DNA of 5,381 nucleotides, from contig JACRDV010000121.1 of assembly GCA_024860865.1 (NCBI GenBank), positions 1 through 5,381 on the forward strand, read 5' to 3'. Under the pieces are notes generated by a model. The model worked only from the letters and a program-made list of their open reading frames with translations. It was not told the DNA's origin and searched no databases. A program made the position numbers and the translations under genes. The first letter of the stretch is position 1. Each line of letters opens with the position of its first letter. This document shows positions 1-5,381 of the stretch, piece after piece. This DNA comes from Methanobacteriota archaeon (GTDB taxonomy: Archaea; JACRDV01).

Positions 1-699
1 AAAAATAGATAACTTTCCTTCTTCAAGGGCTTTTTTGGCGATCTTAACACCTATTGGAACTCTGATTATTTTAAAATATGCTTTATCATCAGTAAAAGCT
101 TTGACTTCAATTGACTCACCTAACTTTTTGATATCAATATCCCTTTCGCTTTTAACCTCAGGTAATTCCATTTCAATTATTATCTTATCATCGACTCTTC
201 GAAGGGCACTTTTAGGTTCTTCAGTTACAAGGGGGACCCTTCTTACTTTAGGCTTTTCTTCTTCAATTTTAGGCTTTATCTCTTCTATTATACGCCTTTC
301 TTTCTTCTCCTTTCTAATTTGGGCTTTTGGAATTTTAAAACGCTCAATTATCCGATCAGCAGCCTTTTCATCTATGTCTCCAAAAGTCTTTACATCGACC
401 TGTGGTGGTCTATTACCTCTTTGAACGATCTTTATGCTGAATCCGCCGGACTTTACTCTAGGTCTAATTTCTTTAAACCAAGGTGTTATATCCAGTACCT
501 CAAAATCCCTTGAGATCGGTTTCATCAATTTATCCAATTTTTTTGTTTGCTCATGGAATTCTCTAAACAGATCATCGAATGTGGAAAAGTCGCTGAAAAA
601 ATCGTAATCAAACCATCTTTTTTCCAAAGTAGTTCCACATTCAGGGCAGTACTTCCAATCTTTGCCGAGCCTCATTCCACAACTAGGGCAATATACCAA
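1..699 (-). CDS. Zinc-ribbon protein with Hsp20/alpha-crystallin-like C-terminal domain (3' end outside window)
   Basis: Reading the minus strand gives 233 uninterrupted codons from a TTG at 699 to the window edge; no stop is reached, so the gene is 3'-partial. Residues 4-21 form a zinc ribbon (C4-P-S-C7 and C18-P-E-C21). A middle region follows (about 35-112, aromatic and acidic, then a beta-rich stretch with V-K-T-F-G-D), then a Lys/Glu-rich linker (about 125-155). The C-terminal domain (about 165-233) reads like the small heat-shock fold: I-I-E-M-E-L-P-E-V, then I-K-K-L-G-E-S-I-E-V-K-A, then the edge-strand motif A-L-E-E-G-K-L-S-I. Probably only a few residues are missing. The start is set by the GAGG site six bases upstream and an in-frame TAA at 718-720; the next ATG (675) would destroy the first Cys pair. 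It lies 96 bases downstream of the thermosome gene on the same strand. I infer a holdase-type chaperone or a zinc-dependent adaptor; the exact family is not recognised. Confidence 0.82.
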   Translation of the reverse strand, partial: MVYCPSCGMRLGKDWKYCPECGTTLEKRWFDYDFFSDFSTFDDLFREFHEQTKKLDKLMKPISRDFEVLDITPWFKEIRPRVKSGGFSIKIVQRGNRPPQVDVKTFGDIDEKAADRIIERFKIPKAQIRKEKKERRIIEEIKPKIEEEKPKVRRVPLVTEEPKSALRRVDDKIIIEMELPEVKSERDIDIKKLGESIEVKAFTDDKAYFKIIRVPIGVKIAKKALEEGKLSIF

Positions 700-705
700 G
701 GATAT

Positions 706-712
706 CCTCTTC
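706..712 (-). promoter_or_regulatory. Shine-Dalgarno site deciding the TTG start of the zinc-ribbon gene
   Basis: On the minus strand GAAGAGG ends six bases before the TTG at 699. This is good archaeal Shine-Dalgarno spacing. No ATG or GTG lies in frame between the upstream TAA (718-720) and the zinc-ribbon cysteines, so this site supports TTG initiation. Confidence 0.6.
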
Positions 713-736
713 AGTTTTTAATTGCTTTTTCTGCGC

Positions 737-745
737 TATATTCGA
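737..745 (-). promoter_or_regulatory. Weak candidate TATA element for the zinc-ribbon gene
   Basis: The minus strand reads CGAATATAG here. Transcription would start roughly 25 bases downstream, near 714, leaving a short leader holding the Shine-Dalgarno site. The match to the archaeal TATA/BRE consensus is modest, and read-through from the thermosome gene is an equally possible source of transcript. Confidence 0.27.
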
Positions 746-763
746 AAGTAAAATCTAAAGAAT

Positions 764-788
764 AGAAGGACGCTTGTAGCGCCCTTTT
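764..788 (-). terminator. Probable thermosome terminator hairpin in the gap before the zinc-ribbon gene
   Basis: The minus-strand transcript reads GGGCGCU-ACA-AGCGUCC (bases 784 to 768): a seven-pair stem with one G-U wobble and a three-base loop. Flanking A's on one side and U's on the other can add partial pairing. It begins 12 bases after the thermosome stop codon and is followed by a pyrimidine/U-rich stretch. On the plus strand the same arms have an A-C mismatch but are followed directly by five T's; since both flanking genes read leftward, the minus-strand reading is preferred. It could end the thermosome mRNA fully or lower read-through into the zinc-ribbon gene. Confidence 0.5.
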
Positions 789-795
789 TCATTAA

Positions 796-2436
796 TTAAT
801 ATTCCGGCATTCCGCCTGGCGGCATCCCTGGAGGGGTTGGCGCACCCCTTTCAAGCGCTGACGCTGCTATTACATCATCGATTCTTAAGATCATCGTAGC
901 TGCTTCACTGGCTGATTTAATTGCTTGGGTTTTAATTCTAAGCGGTTCAATAACTCCGCGTGCAGACATATCCTCAACTTTGCCACTGAATACATTGAGC
1001 CCCATTCGAGCCCCATCTTTTTCATGCCTTGCTTTAAGAGCTGCAAGCATATCAATTGGATCTAAGCCTGAGTTTTCTGCTAGCGACCTTGGGATGGATT
1101 CTACGGCATCTGCAAATGCATTAATTGCGAGCTGTTCTCTGCCTCCAACTTTTGTAGCATGTTCTCTAAGCTTGCGGGCAACTTCGATTTCTGGGGCTCC
1201 TCCTCCAGCTACAATTTTTCCATCTTCAATAGCGACTCCAACTACACAAAGGGCATCATGCAAAGCTCTTTCAACTTCATCAACCACATGCTCAGTCCCG
1301 CCTCTGACAAGAATGCTGACTGCTTTTGGATCTTTGCAACCCTCAATAAAAGTCATTTCTTCTCCAGCAATCTTTCTCTCTTCAACAAGCTTTGCTTCTC
1401 CGAGATCATTTAATGTTAAATCGTTTAGGTTTGTGACAATTCGCCCTTTGGTTGCACGAGCTAGTTTTTCCATGTCAGATTCTTTAACTCTTCTCACCGC
1501 AAAAATTCCGGCTTTAGCAAGATAATGCTGTGCTAAATCATCGATTCCCTTTTGGCATATAACAACAGTAGCTCCAGCAGCCTTTATTTTGTCAATCATT
1601 TCTTTGAGCATATGCTCTTCTTCAGACAAAAATGCTCTTAGCTGATCTGGGCTTGTGATGCTAATTTTTGCATCAACTTCGGTCTTTTCAATTTCAAGCG
1701 CACTGTTGAGCAATGCAATTTTGGCATCCCCAACCCTTCTTGGCATCCCTGGATGCACTCTTTCTTTATCGATTATAATGCCATTGATTAGCTGTGTGTC
1801 TTCCACGCTGCCCCCTTCTTTCTTGTCAACTTTTATGTGATCGATGTCAGCAACGTATCTGTTTCCAACCTTTTCAACAATCTGTCTAACAGCTTTTACT
1901 GCAAGCTTTGCCAAAGGTTCTCTTCCGATCTCGGCGCCTTTCCCAGTTATGGAAGTAAGTGCAATTTTTTCAAGTGTAGGCTCATCTGTTACATCGACTT
2001 TTCCTGCTATCTCATTCAGAGTTTGAATAGCATGCTCTGTTGCCATTCTATATCCTTTAACAATTAAGCTCGCATGGATCTCTTGATCGAGAAGTTCTTC
2101 TGCTCTCTTTAGAAGTTCGCCAGCAATTACTACTGCGCTGGTTGTTCCATCACCAACTTCATCATCTTGAGTTTTTGCAATCTCGACCATCATTTTAGCG
2201 GCCGGATGTTGAACATCCATTTCTTTTAGTATTGTCGCACCATCGTTTGTTATTGTTACATCTCCTAAGCTACTCACTAACATTTTGTCCATGCCTTTTG
2301 GACCCAAAGTACTTCTAACTGCCTCTGCAATTATTCGGCCAGCTAAGATGTTCATTCTGCGGGCATCTCGTCCCATATATCGTTGAGCTTTTTCAGGTAA
2401 GATCAATATTGGTTGACCACCTAATTGAGTTCCCAT
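796..2436 (-). CDS. thsA: Thermosome subunit (archaeal group II chaperonin, Cpn60/TCP-1 family)
   Basis: This encodes a subunit of the cytosolic double-ring chaperonin, which encloses unfolded proteins and folds them in ATP-driven cycles using a built-in lid. The 546-residue length is normal for the family. Visible signatures are [10 protein letters not shown] (43-52), T-N-D-G-A-T-I (63-69), the nucleotide-site loop G-D-G-T-T (95-99), the apical region with the helical protrusion forming the lid (about 245-285), V-A-G-G-G-A-P-E (409-416), N-S-G-L-D-P (455-460) and I-L-R-I-D-D-V-I (516-523). The tail is short and Gly/Met/Pro-rich, ending G-G-M-P-E-Y. The ATG at 2436 follows a strong GGAGGG site and precedes the standard N-terminus. 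It is transcribed away from the helicase and toward the zinc-ribbon/Hsp20-like gene, with a hairpin in between. Whether this is an alpha or beta subunit cannot be told from one copy, so the symbol is provisional. All key motifs are intact. Confidence 0.97.
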   Translation of the reverse strand: MGTQLGGQPILILPEKAQRYMGRDARRMNILAGRIIAEAVRSTLGPKGMDKMLVSSLGDVTITNDGATILKEMDVQHPAAKMMVEIAKTQDDEVGDGTTSAVVIAGELLKRAEELLDQEIHASLIVKGYRMATEHAIQTLNEIAGKVDVTDEPTLEKIALTSITGKGAEIGREPLAKLAVKAVRQIVEKVGNRYVADIDHIKVDKKEGGSVEDTQLINGIIIDKERVHPGMPRRVGDAKIALLNSALEIEKTEVDAKISITSPDQLRAFLSEEEHMLKEMIDKIKAAGATVVICQKGIDDLAQHYLAKAGIFAVRRVKESDMEKLARATKGRIVTNLNDLTLNDLGEAKLVEERKIAGEEMTFIEGCKDPKAVSILVRGGTEHVVDEVERALHDALCVVGVAIEDGKIVAGGGAPEIEVARKLREHATKVGGREQLAINAFADAVESIPRSLAENSGLDPIDMLAALKARHEKDGARMGLNVFSGKVEDMSARGVIEPLRIKTQAIKSASEAATMILRIDDVIAASALERGAPTPPGMPPGGMPEY

Positions 2437-2441
2437 AATAT

Positions 2442-2447
2442 CCCTCC
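2442..2447 (-). promoter_or_regulatory. Strong Shine-Dalgarno site of the thermosome gene
   Basis: The minus strand reads GGAGGG, then five bases (ATATT), then the ATG at 2436. It is the strongest ribosome-binding site in the window, as expected for an abundant chaperonin. Confidence 0.8.
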
Positions 2448-2464
2448 GAAAACTTTGAAATCAG

Positions 2465-2492
2465 TTTCTTTAAGTACTCTTTTTTCTTTAAG
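2465..2492. repeat. Duplicated 10-bp word TTTCTTTAAG in the divergent promoter region
   Basis: TTTCTTTAAG occurs at 2465-2474 and again at 2483-2492, an exact direct repeat with an 18-bp period. Both copies sit between the thermosome start codon and its best TATA candidate. They could be an operator pair, alternative TATA elements (CTTAAAG on the minus strand), or chance in A/T-rich DNA. Confidence 0.5.
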
Positions 2493-2493
2493 A

Positions 2494-2506
2494 CATTATA
2501 ATTTCT
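2494..2506 (-). promoter_or_regulatory. Candidate BRE/TATA promoter of the thermosome gene
   Basis: On the minus strand AGAAA (BRE-like, 2506-2502) is followed by TTATAATG (2501-2494). This resembles the archaeal BRE-TATA arrangement. A start about 25 bases downstream, near 2472, would give a leader of about 36 bases containing the GGAGGG site. A weaker alternative is the CTTAAAG at 2492-2486. Confidence 0.45.
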
Positions 2507-2511
2507 AATAA

Positions 2512-2520
2512 CTAAATAAA
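2512..2520 (+). promoter_or_regulatory. Candidate TATA element of the helicase gene
   Basis: CTAAATAAA on the plus strand lies about 25-30 bases before the ATG at 2545. Transcription from here would start at or just before that ATG and give a nearly leaderless mRNA, which fits the weak ribosome site there. The alternative is ATTATAAT (2495-2502), which would give a longer leader. Confidence 0.35.
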
Positions 2521-2544
2521 AAGATTGTGCTAGTTGGGTTAATA

Positions 2545-5214
2545 ATGAGAGTTTCTGAGCTGGTAAAATATGGAGCTTCTGAGCAATTAATTAAAGCCTT
2601 GGAGAATCAAGGAATTCAGGAGCTTTATCAACCCCAAGCTTTAGCGGTTAAAGCCGGCCTTCTTTTCGCTAATGACTCATTTGTTATAGCAGCCCCAACG
2701 GCCTCTGGGAAAACACTTGTGTCTGAAATGCGCATTTTGAAGACAGTTCTCGAAGAGAGAGGCAAGGCATTATATTTAGTTCCTTTAAGAGCACTTGCCA
2801 GCGAAAAATTTGAAGATTTTTCCGAAAAATACGCACCGCTTGGAATAAAAGTTGCAATGACTACTGGCGAGCTTGATAGCGCAGATCCTTGGTTAGGTCG
2901 GTACGATATTGTTTTTGTTACAAATGAAAAAATGGACAGTTTAATCAGACATCAAGCTCCTTGGATCAACGAAGTTTCGTTAGTTGTTGCTGATGAGATA
3001 CATTTATTAGTAGACCCTCATAGAGGCCCAACGCTTGAGGTTGTTTTAGCTCGGTTGCGCCAGCTGAATCCTAACCTTCGAATTTTGGCTCTAAGTGCTA
3101 CGATAAAAAATGCAAGAGAAATAGCAGACTGGCTTGAGGCAAAACTTATTGAAAGCACTTGGCGCCCCGTGGTTTTGCGCGAAGGGGTTTGTTACGGACA
3201 AAACATCTCATTTAATGATGGCACTCAGAAAGAGATCAAACTTCTAACTAGAAATGATGCAATTAATTTAGCTCTTAATACAATTGAAGAAGGCGGTCAA
3301 GCTTTAATTTTTGTTAATACTCGAAGGGCAACAGAAAACATAGCAGAGTTAGCTAGTGGGCCAGTTTCTAAGGTGCTTTCGCTACCTGAAAAAAGAGCAC
3401 TAGAAGGAGCTGCAGATGAAATTTTAAAAGCTTTGCCTGAACCAACTAGAATTTGCAAAAAATTGGCTGATGCGGTTAGAAGCGGGGTAGGTTTTCATCA
3501 TGCTGGCCTTCATTCAAAGCAGAAAAAAATTGTTGAAAATAATTTTAGAGCAAATAAGTTGAAGCTGGTGATAGCAACGCCTACCCTGGCTATGGGCCTT
3601 AACCTTCCTTCGCGGCGGGTAATTATCAGAGATTGGTTGCGATATGAACCAGCGTATGGAATGACTTCAATTCCAGTTTTAGAGATAAAACAGATGTGTT
3701 TGCCATATTCGGCAAGGCTTCTGATTGAGAATGGAGAATTAGTACCAATAGGAGAAATAGTTGAGGAAAAAATGAATAAAAAAGTGTTTTCATTCGATCA
3801 CTCCCAAGGGAAATTTACTTTTAAGAAAATTTCTGGCTATTTTTTGAGAGAAACATATGAGTTAATTGAAATACAAACTAATGAAGGACCTATATTACAA
3901 ATCACTTCGGAGCATCCAGTTTTAGTAAAAGAAGGAGGATGGATACCAGCAGGAGATTTGGGGGCAGATAGCAAGATCGGATACTTAAGAGAATTTTGCT
4001 ACTTTGCAGATATTGGTCCTGTTAGATGGTTAAACATTAAAAAACTTAAGAAGATTAATGGGAAATTTAAAGTTTACAATATCTCTGTAGAGGATACGGA
4101 AAATTACGTAGCAGATAATTTTATCCTTCATAACTGCGGCCGAGCTGGAAGGCCAAAGTTTGATCGCTATGGTGAAGCAGTTTTAATTGCTAAAAGTCAA
4201 AAAGACCAAGAATTTTTATTTGAGAATTACATCCAGGCAGAGCCAGAAAAGATCTGGTCAAAGCTTGCAAACGAGGCTGCTTTAAGGACTCATGTTCTAG
4301 CATCTATTGCAACTTTATTTACAAAAACAAAAAGCGAGCTTTGGGATTTTGTAGATAAAACATTTTTCGCAAAGCAGTATGATCCGGCTACAATCTCTAA
4401 CGCAATTGAGAATATCTTACAATTCTTAGAGGAAGAAGCTATGATTGAAAGAAGAAAAGGCAAATTAATAGCAACTGATTTTGGCCGAAGGGTTGCCCAG
4501 CTCTATATTGATCCAAGCACAGGCGTCGTTTTGCGAGATGCACTTCGAATTGCGGAGGAAAAAATTCCAACCCATTTCTCTTTTTTACATGCAATTTGTC
4601 ATACTCCAGATATGCAAGTCCTTTACTTAAGAAGAGGAGAGCACGAAAAATTTGAGCAAGTTGTGTTAGAATATAAAGATGAATTTCTTTTTCCAATTCC
4701 AGATTCTTGGAGACACCCAAGTGCCTATGAACTTTTTATTGCTGAAACAAAGACCGCTGAAATATTTCAAGATTGGATAAATGAATCTCGAGAAGATGAC
4801 TTAGTTGAAAAATATGGAATTGGACCCGGAGATATTCGGGCGTTAATTGGGCTTGGTGATTGGTTATTATACTCGCTGCAAGAGTTGGGGAAAATTTTCA
4901 AAACTCGAAAATCTCGTGGCCTAATAGCAACACTTCGAAAGCGCGTAATTTATGGAGTTCGGAATGAGTTGTTAGAATTGGTGGCTTTAGAAAATATTGG
5001 TCGAATTAGAGCAAGGAATCTCTATCGCGCTGGCTATAAAACTTTAGACCAGTTAAAGGAAGCAAAGATAGAAGAGCTTGCAAAAGTACCAACAATTGGG
5101 CCAGGAATTGCTTTAAGAATCAAAAAACAACTGGGAGAAGAAGTTAAGCCAGAAATAATTGAAGAGAAAAAACTGGCTGAGAGCCGCCAGACTTCGATTT
5201 TTAACTTCGAGTAG
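2545..5214 (+). CDS. hel308: Hel308/Hjm Ski2-like DNA helicase precursor containing a mini-intein
   Basis: Hel308 is an ATP-dependent 3'-to-5' superfamily 2 helicase that acts on stalled forks and branched recombination intermediates. In precursor numbering from ATG 2545: Q-motif (Y-Q-P-Q, 28-31), Walker A A-P-T-A-S-G-K-T (50-57), D-E-I-H (150-153), S-A-T (184-186), motif IV (253-264, I-F-V-N-T-R-R), motif V (about 342-363, A-T-P-T-L-A-M-G-L-N-L-P). Motif VI is split: I-K-Q-M (381-384), intein (385-530), then C-G-R-A-G-R-P (531-537). Winged-helix (about 560-650), ratchet-helix (about 660-790) and helix-hairpin-helix (about 805-862) domains follow. The last residues are Q-T-S-I-F-N-F-E, resembling a PCNA-interacting peptide. 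The spliced product would be 743 residues, normal for the family. ATG 2545 is chosen because M-R-V-x-E-L is the usual Hel308 N-terminus; a GTG at 2527 would add six residues. The gene is divergent from the thermosome, 108 bases apart. No frameshift or missing catalytic residue is seen. Confidence 0.95.
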   Translation: MRVSELVKYGASEQLIKALENQGIQELYQPQALAVKAGLLFANDSFVIAAPTASGKTLVSEMRILKTVLEERGKALYLVPLRALASEKFEDFSEKYAPLGIKVAMTTGELDSADPWLGRYDIVFVTNEKMDSLIRHQAPWINEVSLVVADEIHLLVDPHRGPTLEVVLARLRQLNPNLRILALSATIKNAREIADWLEAKLIESTWRPVVLREGVCYGQNISFNDGTQKEIKLLTRNDAINLALNTIEEGGQALIFVNTRRATENIAELASGPVSKVLSLPEKRALEGAADEILKALPEPTRICKKLADAVRSGVGFHHAGLHSKQKKIVENNFRANKLKLVIATPTLAMGLNLPSRRVIIRDWLRYEPAYGMTSIPVLEIKQMCLPYSARLLIENGELVPIGEIVEEKMNKKVFSFDHSQGKFTFKKISGYFLRETYELIEIQTNEGPILQITSEHPVLVKEGGWIPAGDLGADSKIGYLREFCYFADIGPVRWLNIKKLKKINGKFKVYNISVEDTENYVADNFILHNCGRAGRPKFDRYGEAVLIAKSQKDQEFLFENYIQAEPEKIWSKLANEAALRTHVLASIATLFTKTKSELWDFVDKTFFAKQYDPATISNAIENILQFLEEEAMIERRKGKLIATDFGRRVAQLYIDPSTGVVLRDALRIAEEKIPTHFSFLHAICHTPDMQVLYLRRGEHEKFEQVVLEYKDEFLFPIPDSWRHPSAYELFIAETKTAEIFQDWINESREDDLVEKYGIGPGDIRALIGLGDWLLYSLQELGKIFKTRKSRGLIATLRKRVIYGVRNELLELVALENIGRIRARNLYRAGYKTLDQLKEAKIEELAKVPTIGPGIALRIKKQLGEEVKPEIIEEKKLAESRQTSIFNFE
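3697..4134 (+). mobile_element. Endonuclease-free mini-intein in helicase motif VI (146 residues)
   Basis: The insert begins with Cys1 (C-L-P-Y-S-A-R, block A). Block B, I-T-S-E-H-P-V-L-V, carries the expected Thr70 and His73 and is followed by G-G-W-I-P-A-G-D-L. Block F is V-Y-N-I-S-V-E-D-T-E-N-Y, and it ends with block G, N-F-I-L-H-N, giving the His145-Asn146 pair. The next residue is Cys (+1), the second nucleophile, so this is a standard class 1 intein with all splicing residues present. Only about 35 residues separate blocks B and F, with no LAGLIDADG motif, so it cannot home by itself. Removal joins I-K-Q-M to C-G-R-A-G-R-P and restores motif VI exactly. All four arginine codons are AGA/AGG, whereas the host gene also uses CGN codons; this is a weak hint of separate origin. 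Boundaries are exact to the codon. Confidence 0.95.
5188..5211 (+). other. C-terminal PIP-box-like peptide of the helicase
   Basis: The final eight codons encode Q-T-S-I-F-N-F-E. The PCNA-interacting peptide pattern is Q-x-x-(I/L/M)-x-x-aromatic-aromatic; here Gln, Ile and the first aromatic fit and the last position is Glu. Extreme C-terminal placement after a charged linker is typical for such peptides, and Pyrococcus Hjm has been reported to bind PCNA. Binding is inferred, not shown. Confidence 0.55.
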
Positions 5215-5250
5215 ATCTGAGTAATTATGAAAAAGATGTTTCAACTTGCA

Positions 5251-5282
5251 AAAATTGCAGTTTTTACTGAGAAAATTGCAGT
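5251..5282. repeat. 11-bp direct repeat AAAATTGCAGT with 21-bp spacing
   Basis: AAAATTGCAGT occurs exactly at 5251-5261 and 5272-5282, about two helical turns apart. The first copy overlaps a 13-bp inverted repeat TGCAA-AAA-TTGCA (5247-5259). It lies downstream of the helicase and 27 bases upstream of the outward promoter, so it could be a regulator site for the next gene. Confidence 0.5.
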
Positions 5283-5293
5283 CAACTTTTTTT
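5261..5293 (+). terminator. T-tract terminator region of the helicase gene
   Basis: T-runs at 5261-5265 (five) and 5287-5293 (seven) lie 47-79 bases after the helicase stop. Archaeal polymerase terminates at such plus-strand T-tracts without needing a strong hairpin; only a 4-bp CAGT/ACTG stem (5258-5269) is visible. A further T6 run lies at 5353-5358. Confidence 0.5.
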
Positions 5294-5308
5294 AAACAAA
5301 TTGAACCG

Positions 5309-5324
5309 CGAAATAATTTTATAC
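5309..5324 (+). promoter_or_regulatory. Archaeal promoter reading rightward out of the window
   Basis: CGAAATAA (BRE-like) is followed directly by TTTTATAC (TATA box, 5317-5324), the best BRE-TATA match in the window. Transcription would start near 5345, giving a gene whose coding part lies beyond the right edge. No start codon with a ribosome site is seen in the last 35 bases, which are A/T-rich and include an A10 run (5368-5377). Confidence 0.55.
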
Positions 5325-5381
5325 AAATCATTTTAATAAAATTCAACTTCACTTTTTTGTTAGTTGCAAAAAAAAAATAAA

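Noticed and set aside
35-424. Plus-strand open frame of 129 codons
   Set aside because: It is antisense to the zinc-ribbon/Hsp20-like gene, has low-complexity Ser/Leu/Ile content and no ribosome site. The minus-strand frame has clear domains.
547-765. Plus-strand open frame of 72 codons
   Set aside because: It mirrors the zinc-ribbon coding sequence and its leader, with no domain or start signal.
980-1525. Plus-strand open frame of 181 codons, with several shorter ones up to 2067
   Set aside because: They are antisense shadows of the strongly conserved thermosome gene, rich in Ser/Ala/Leu as expected from reverse reading.
3697-4134. Intein region considered as an unrelated insertion or a helicase accessory domain
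   Set aside because: Intein blocks A, B, F and G and exact restoration of motif VI after removal leave little doubt that it is an intein.
4439-4720. Minus-strand open frame of 93 codons
   Set aside because: It is antisense to the winged-helix/ratchet part of Hel308, with no ribosome site or family resemblance.
5215-5300. Possible C/D-box guide RNA (CTGA words at 5217 and 5267, ATGA at 5227)
   Set aside because: No proper C box (RTGATGA) and no correctly ordered C/D' /C'/D set is present.
5113-5352. Minus-strand open frame of 79 codons
   Set aside because: It overlaps the helicase 3' end and the A/T-rich intergenic region. The Lys/Phe/Asn/Leu-rich product looks like translated non-coding DNA and no convincing start signal is present.
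1-5381. CRISPR array, tRNA, rRNA or transposon
   Set aside because: No regularly spaced repeat array, cloverleaf, rRNA-like block or transposase with terminal inverted repeats was seen on either strand.

Overview
The window is archaeal. It carries a group II chaperonin (thermosome) subunit, a Hel308/Hjm-type Ski2-like DNA helicase with the full archaeal domain set, A/T-rich intergenic TATA-like elements, and purine-rich Shine-Dalgarno sites. It is visibly A/T-rich, and one gene appears to start at TTG. The sequence alone does not fix the lineage; an uncultured thermophilic group is possible but is a guess.

Layout, left to right. (1) Bases 1-699, minus strand: a gene cut by the left edge. It encodes an N-terminal four-cysteine zinc ribbon, a middle domain, a highly charged linker and an Hsp20/alpha-crystallin-like C-terminal domain. 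Its stop lies outside the window. (2) Bases 700-795: a gap with a likely thermosome terminator hairpin, a weak promoter and the Shine-Dalgarno site of the zinc-ribbon gene. (3) Bases 796-2436, minus strand: a complete 546-residue thermosome subunit. (4) Bases 2437-2544: a divergent promoter region with a near-palindromic ATTATAAT core and a duplicated 10-bp word. (5) Bases 2545-5214, plus strand: a Hel308 helicase precursor of 889 residues, interrupted inside helicase motif VI by a 146-residue mini-intein that has no homing endonuclease. Removing it leaves a 743-residue helicase ending in a PCNA-binding-like peptide. (6) Bases 5215-5381: non-coding, with T-tracts that probably end the helicase transcript, an 11-bp repeat spaced 21 bp, and a good archaeal promoter pointing right toward a gene outside the window.

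Function. The two minus-strand genes look like a protein-folding pair: an ATP-driven folding chamber and a small-heat-shock-like holdase. The divergent helicase acts on stalled replication forks and recombination intermediates. The most notable feature is the intein, which separates the arginines of motif VI from the rest of the ATPase, so the helicase should be inactive until the intein splices out. No wholly unknown multi-gene system is apparent. The points most worth following are the endonuclease-free intein at a catalytic motif, the zinc-ribbon/Hsp20 protein next to the thermosome, and the shared divergent promoter.
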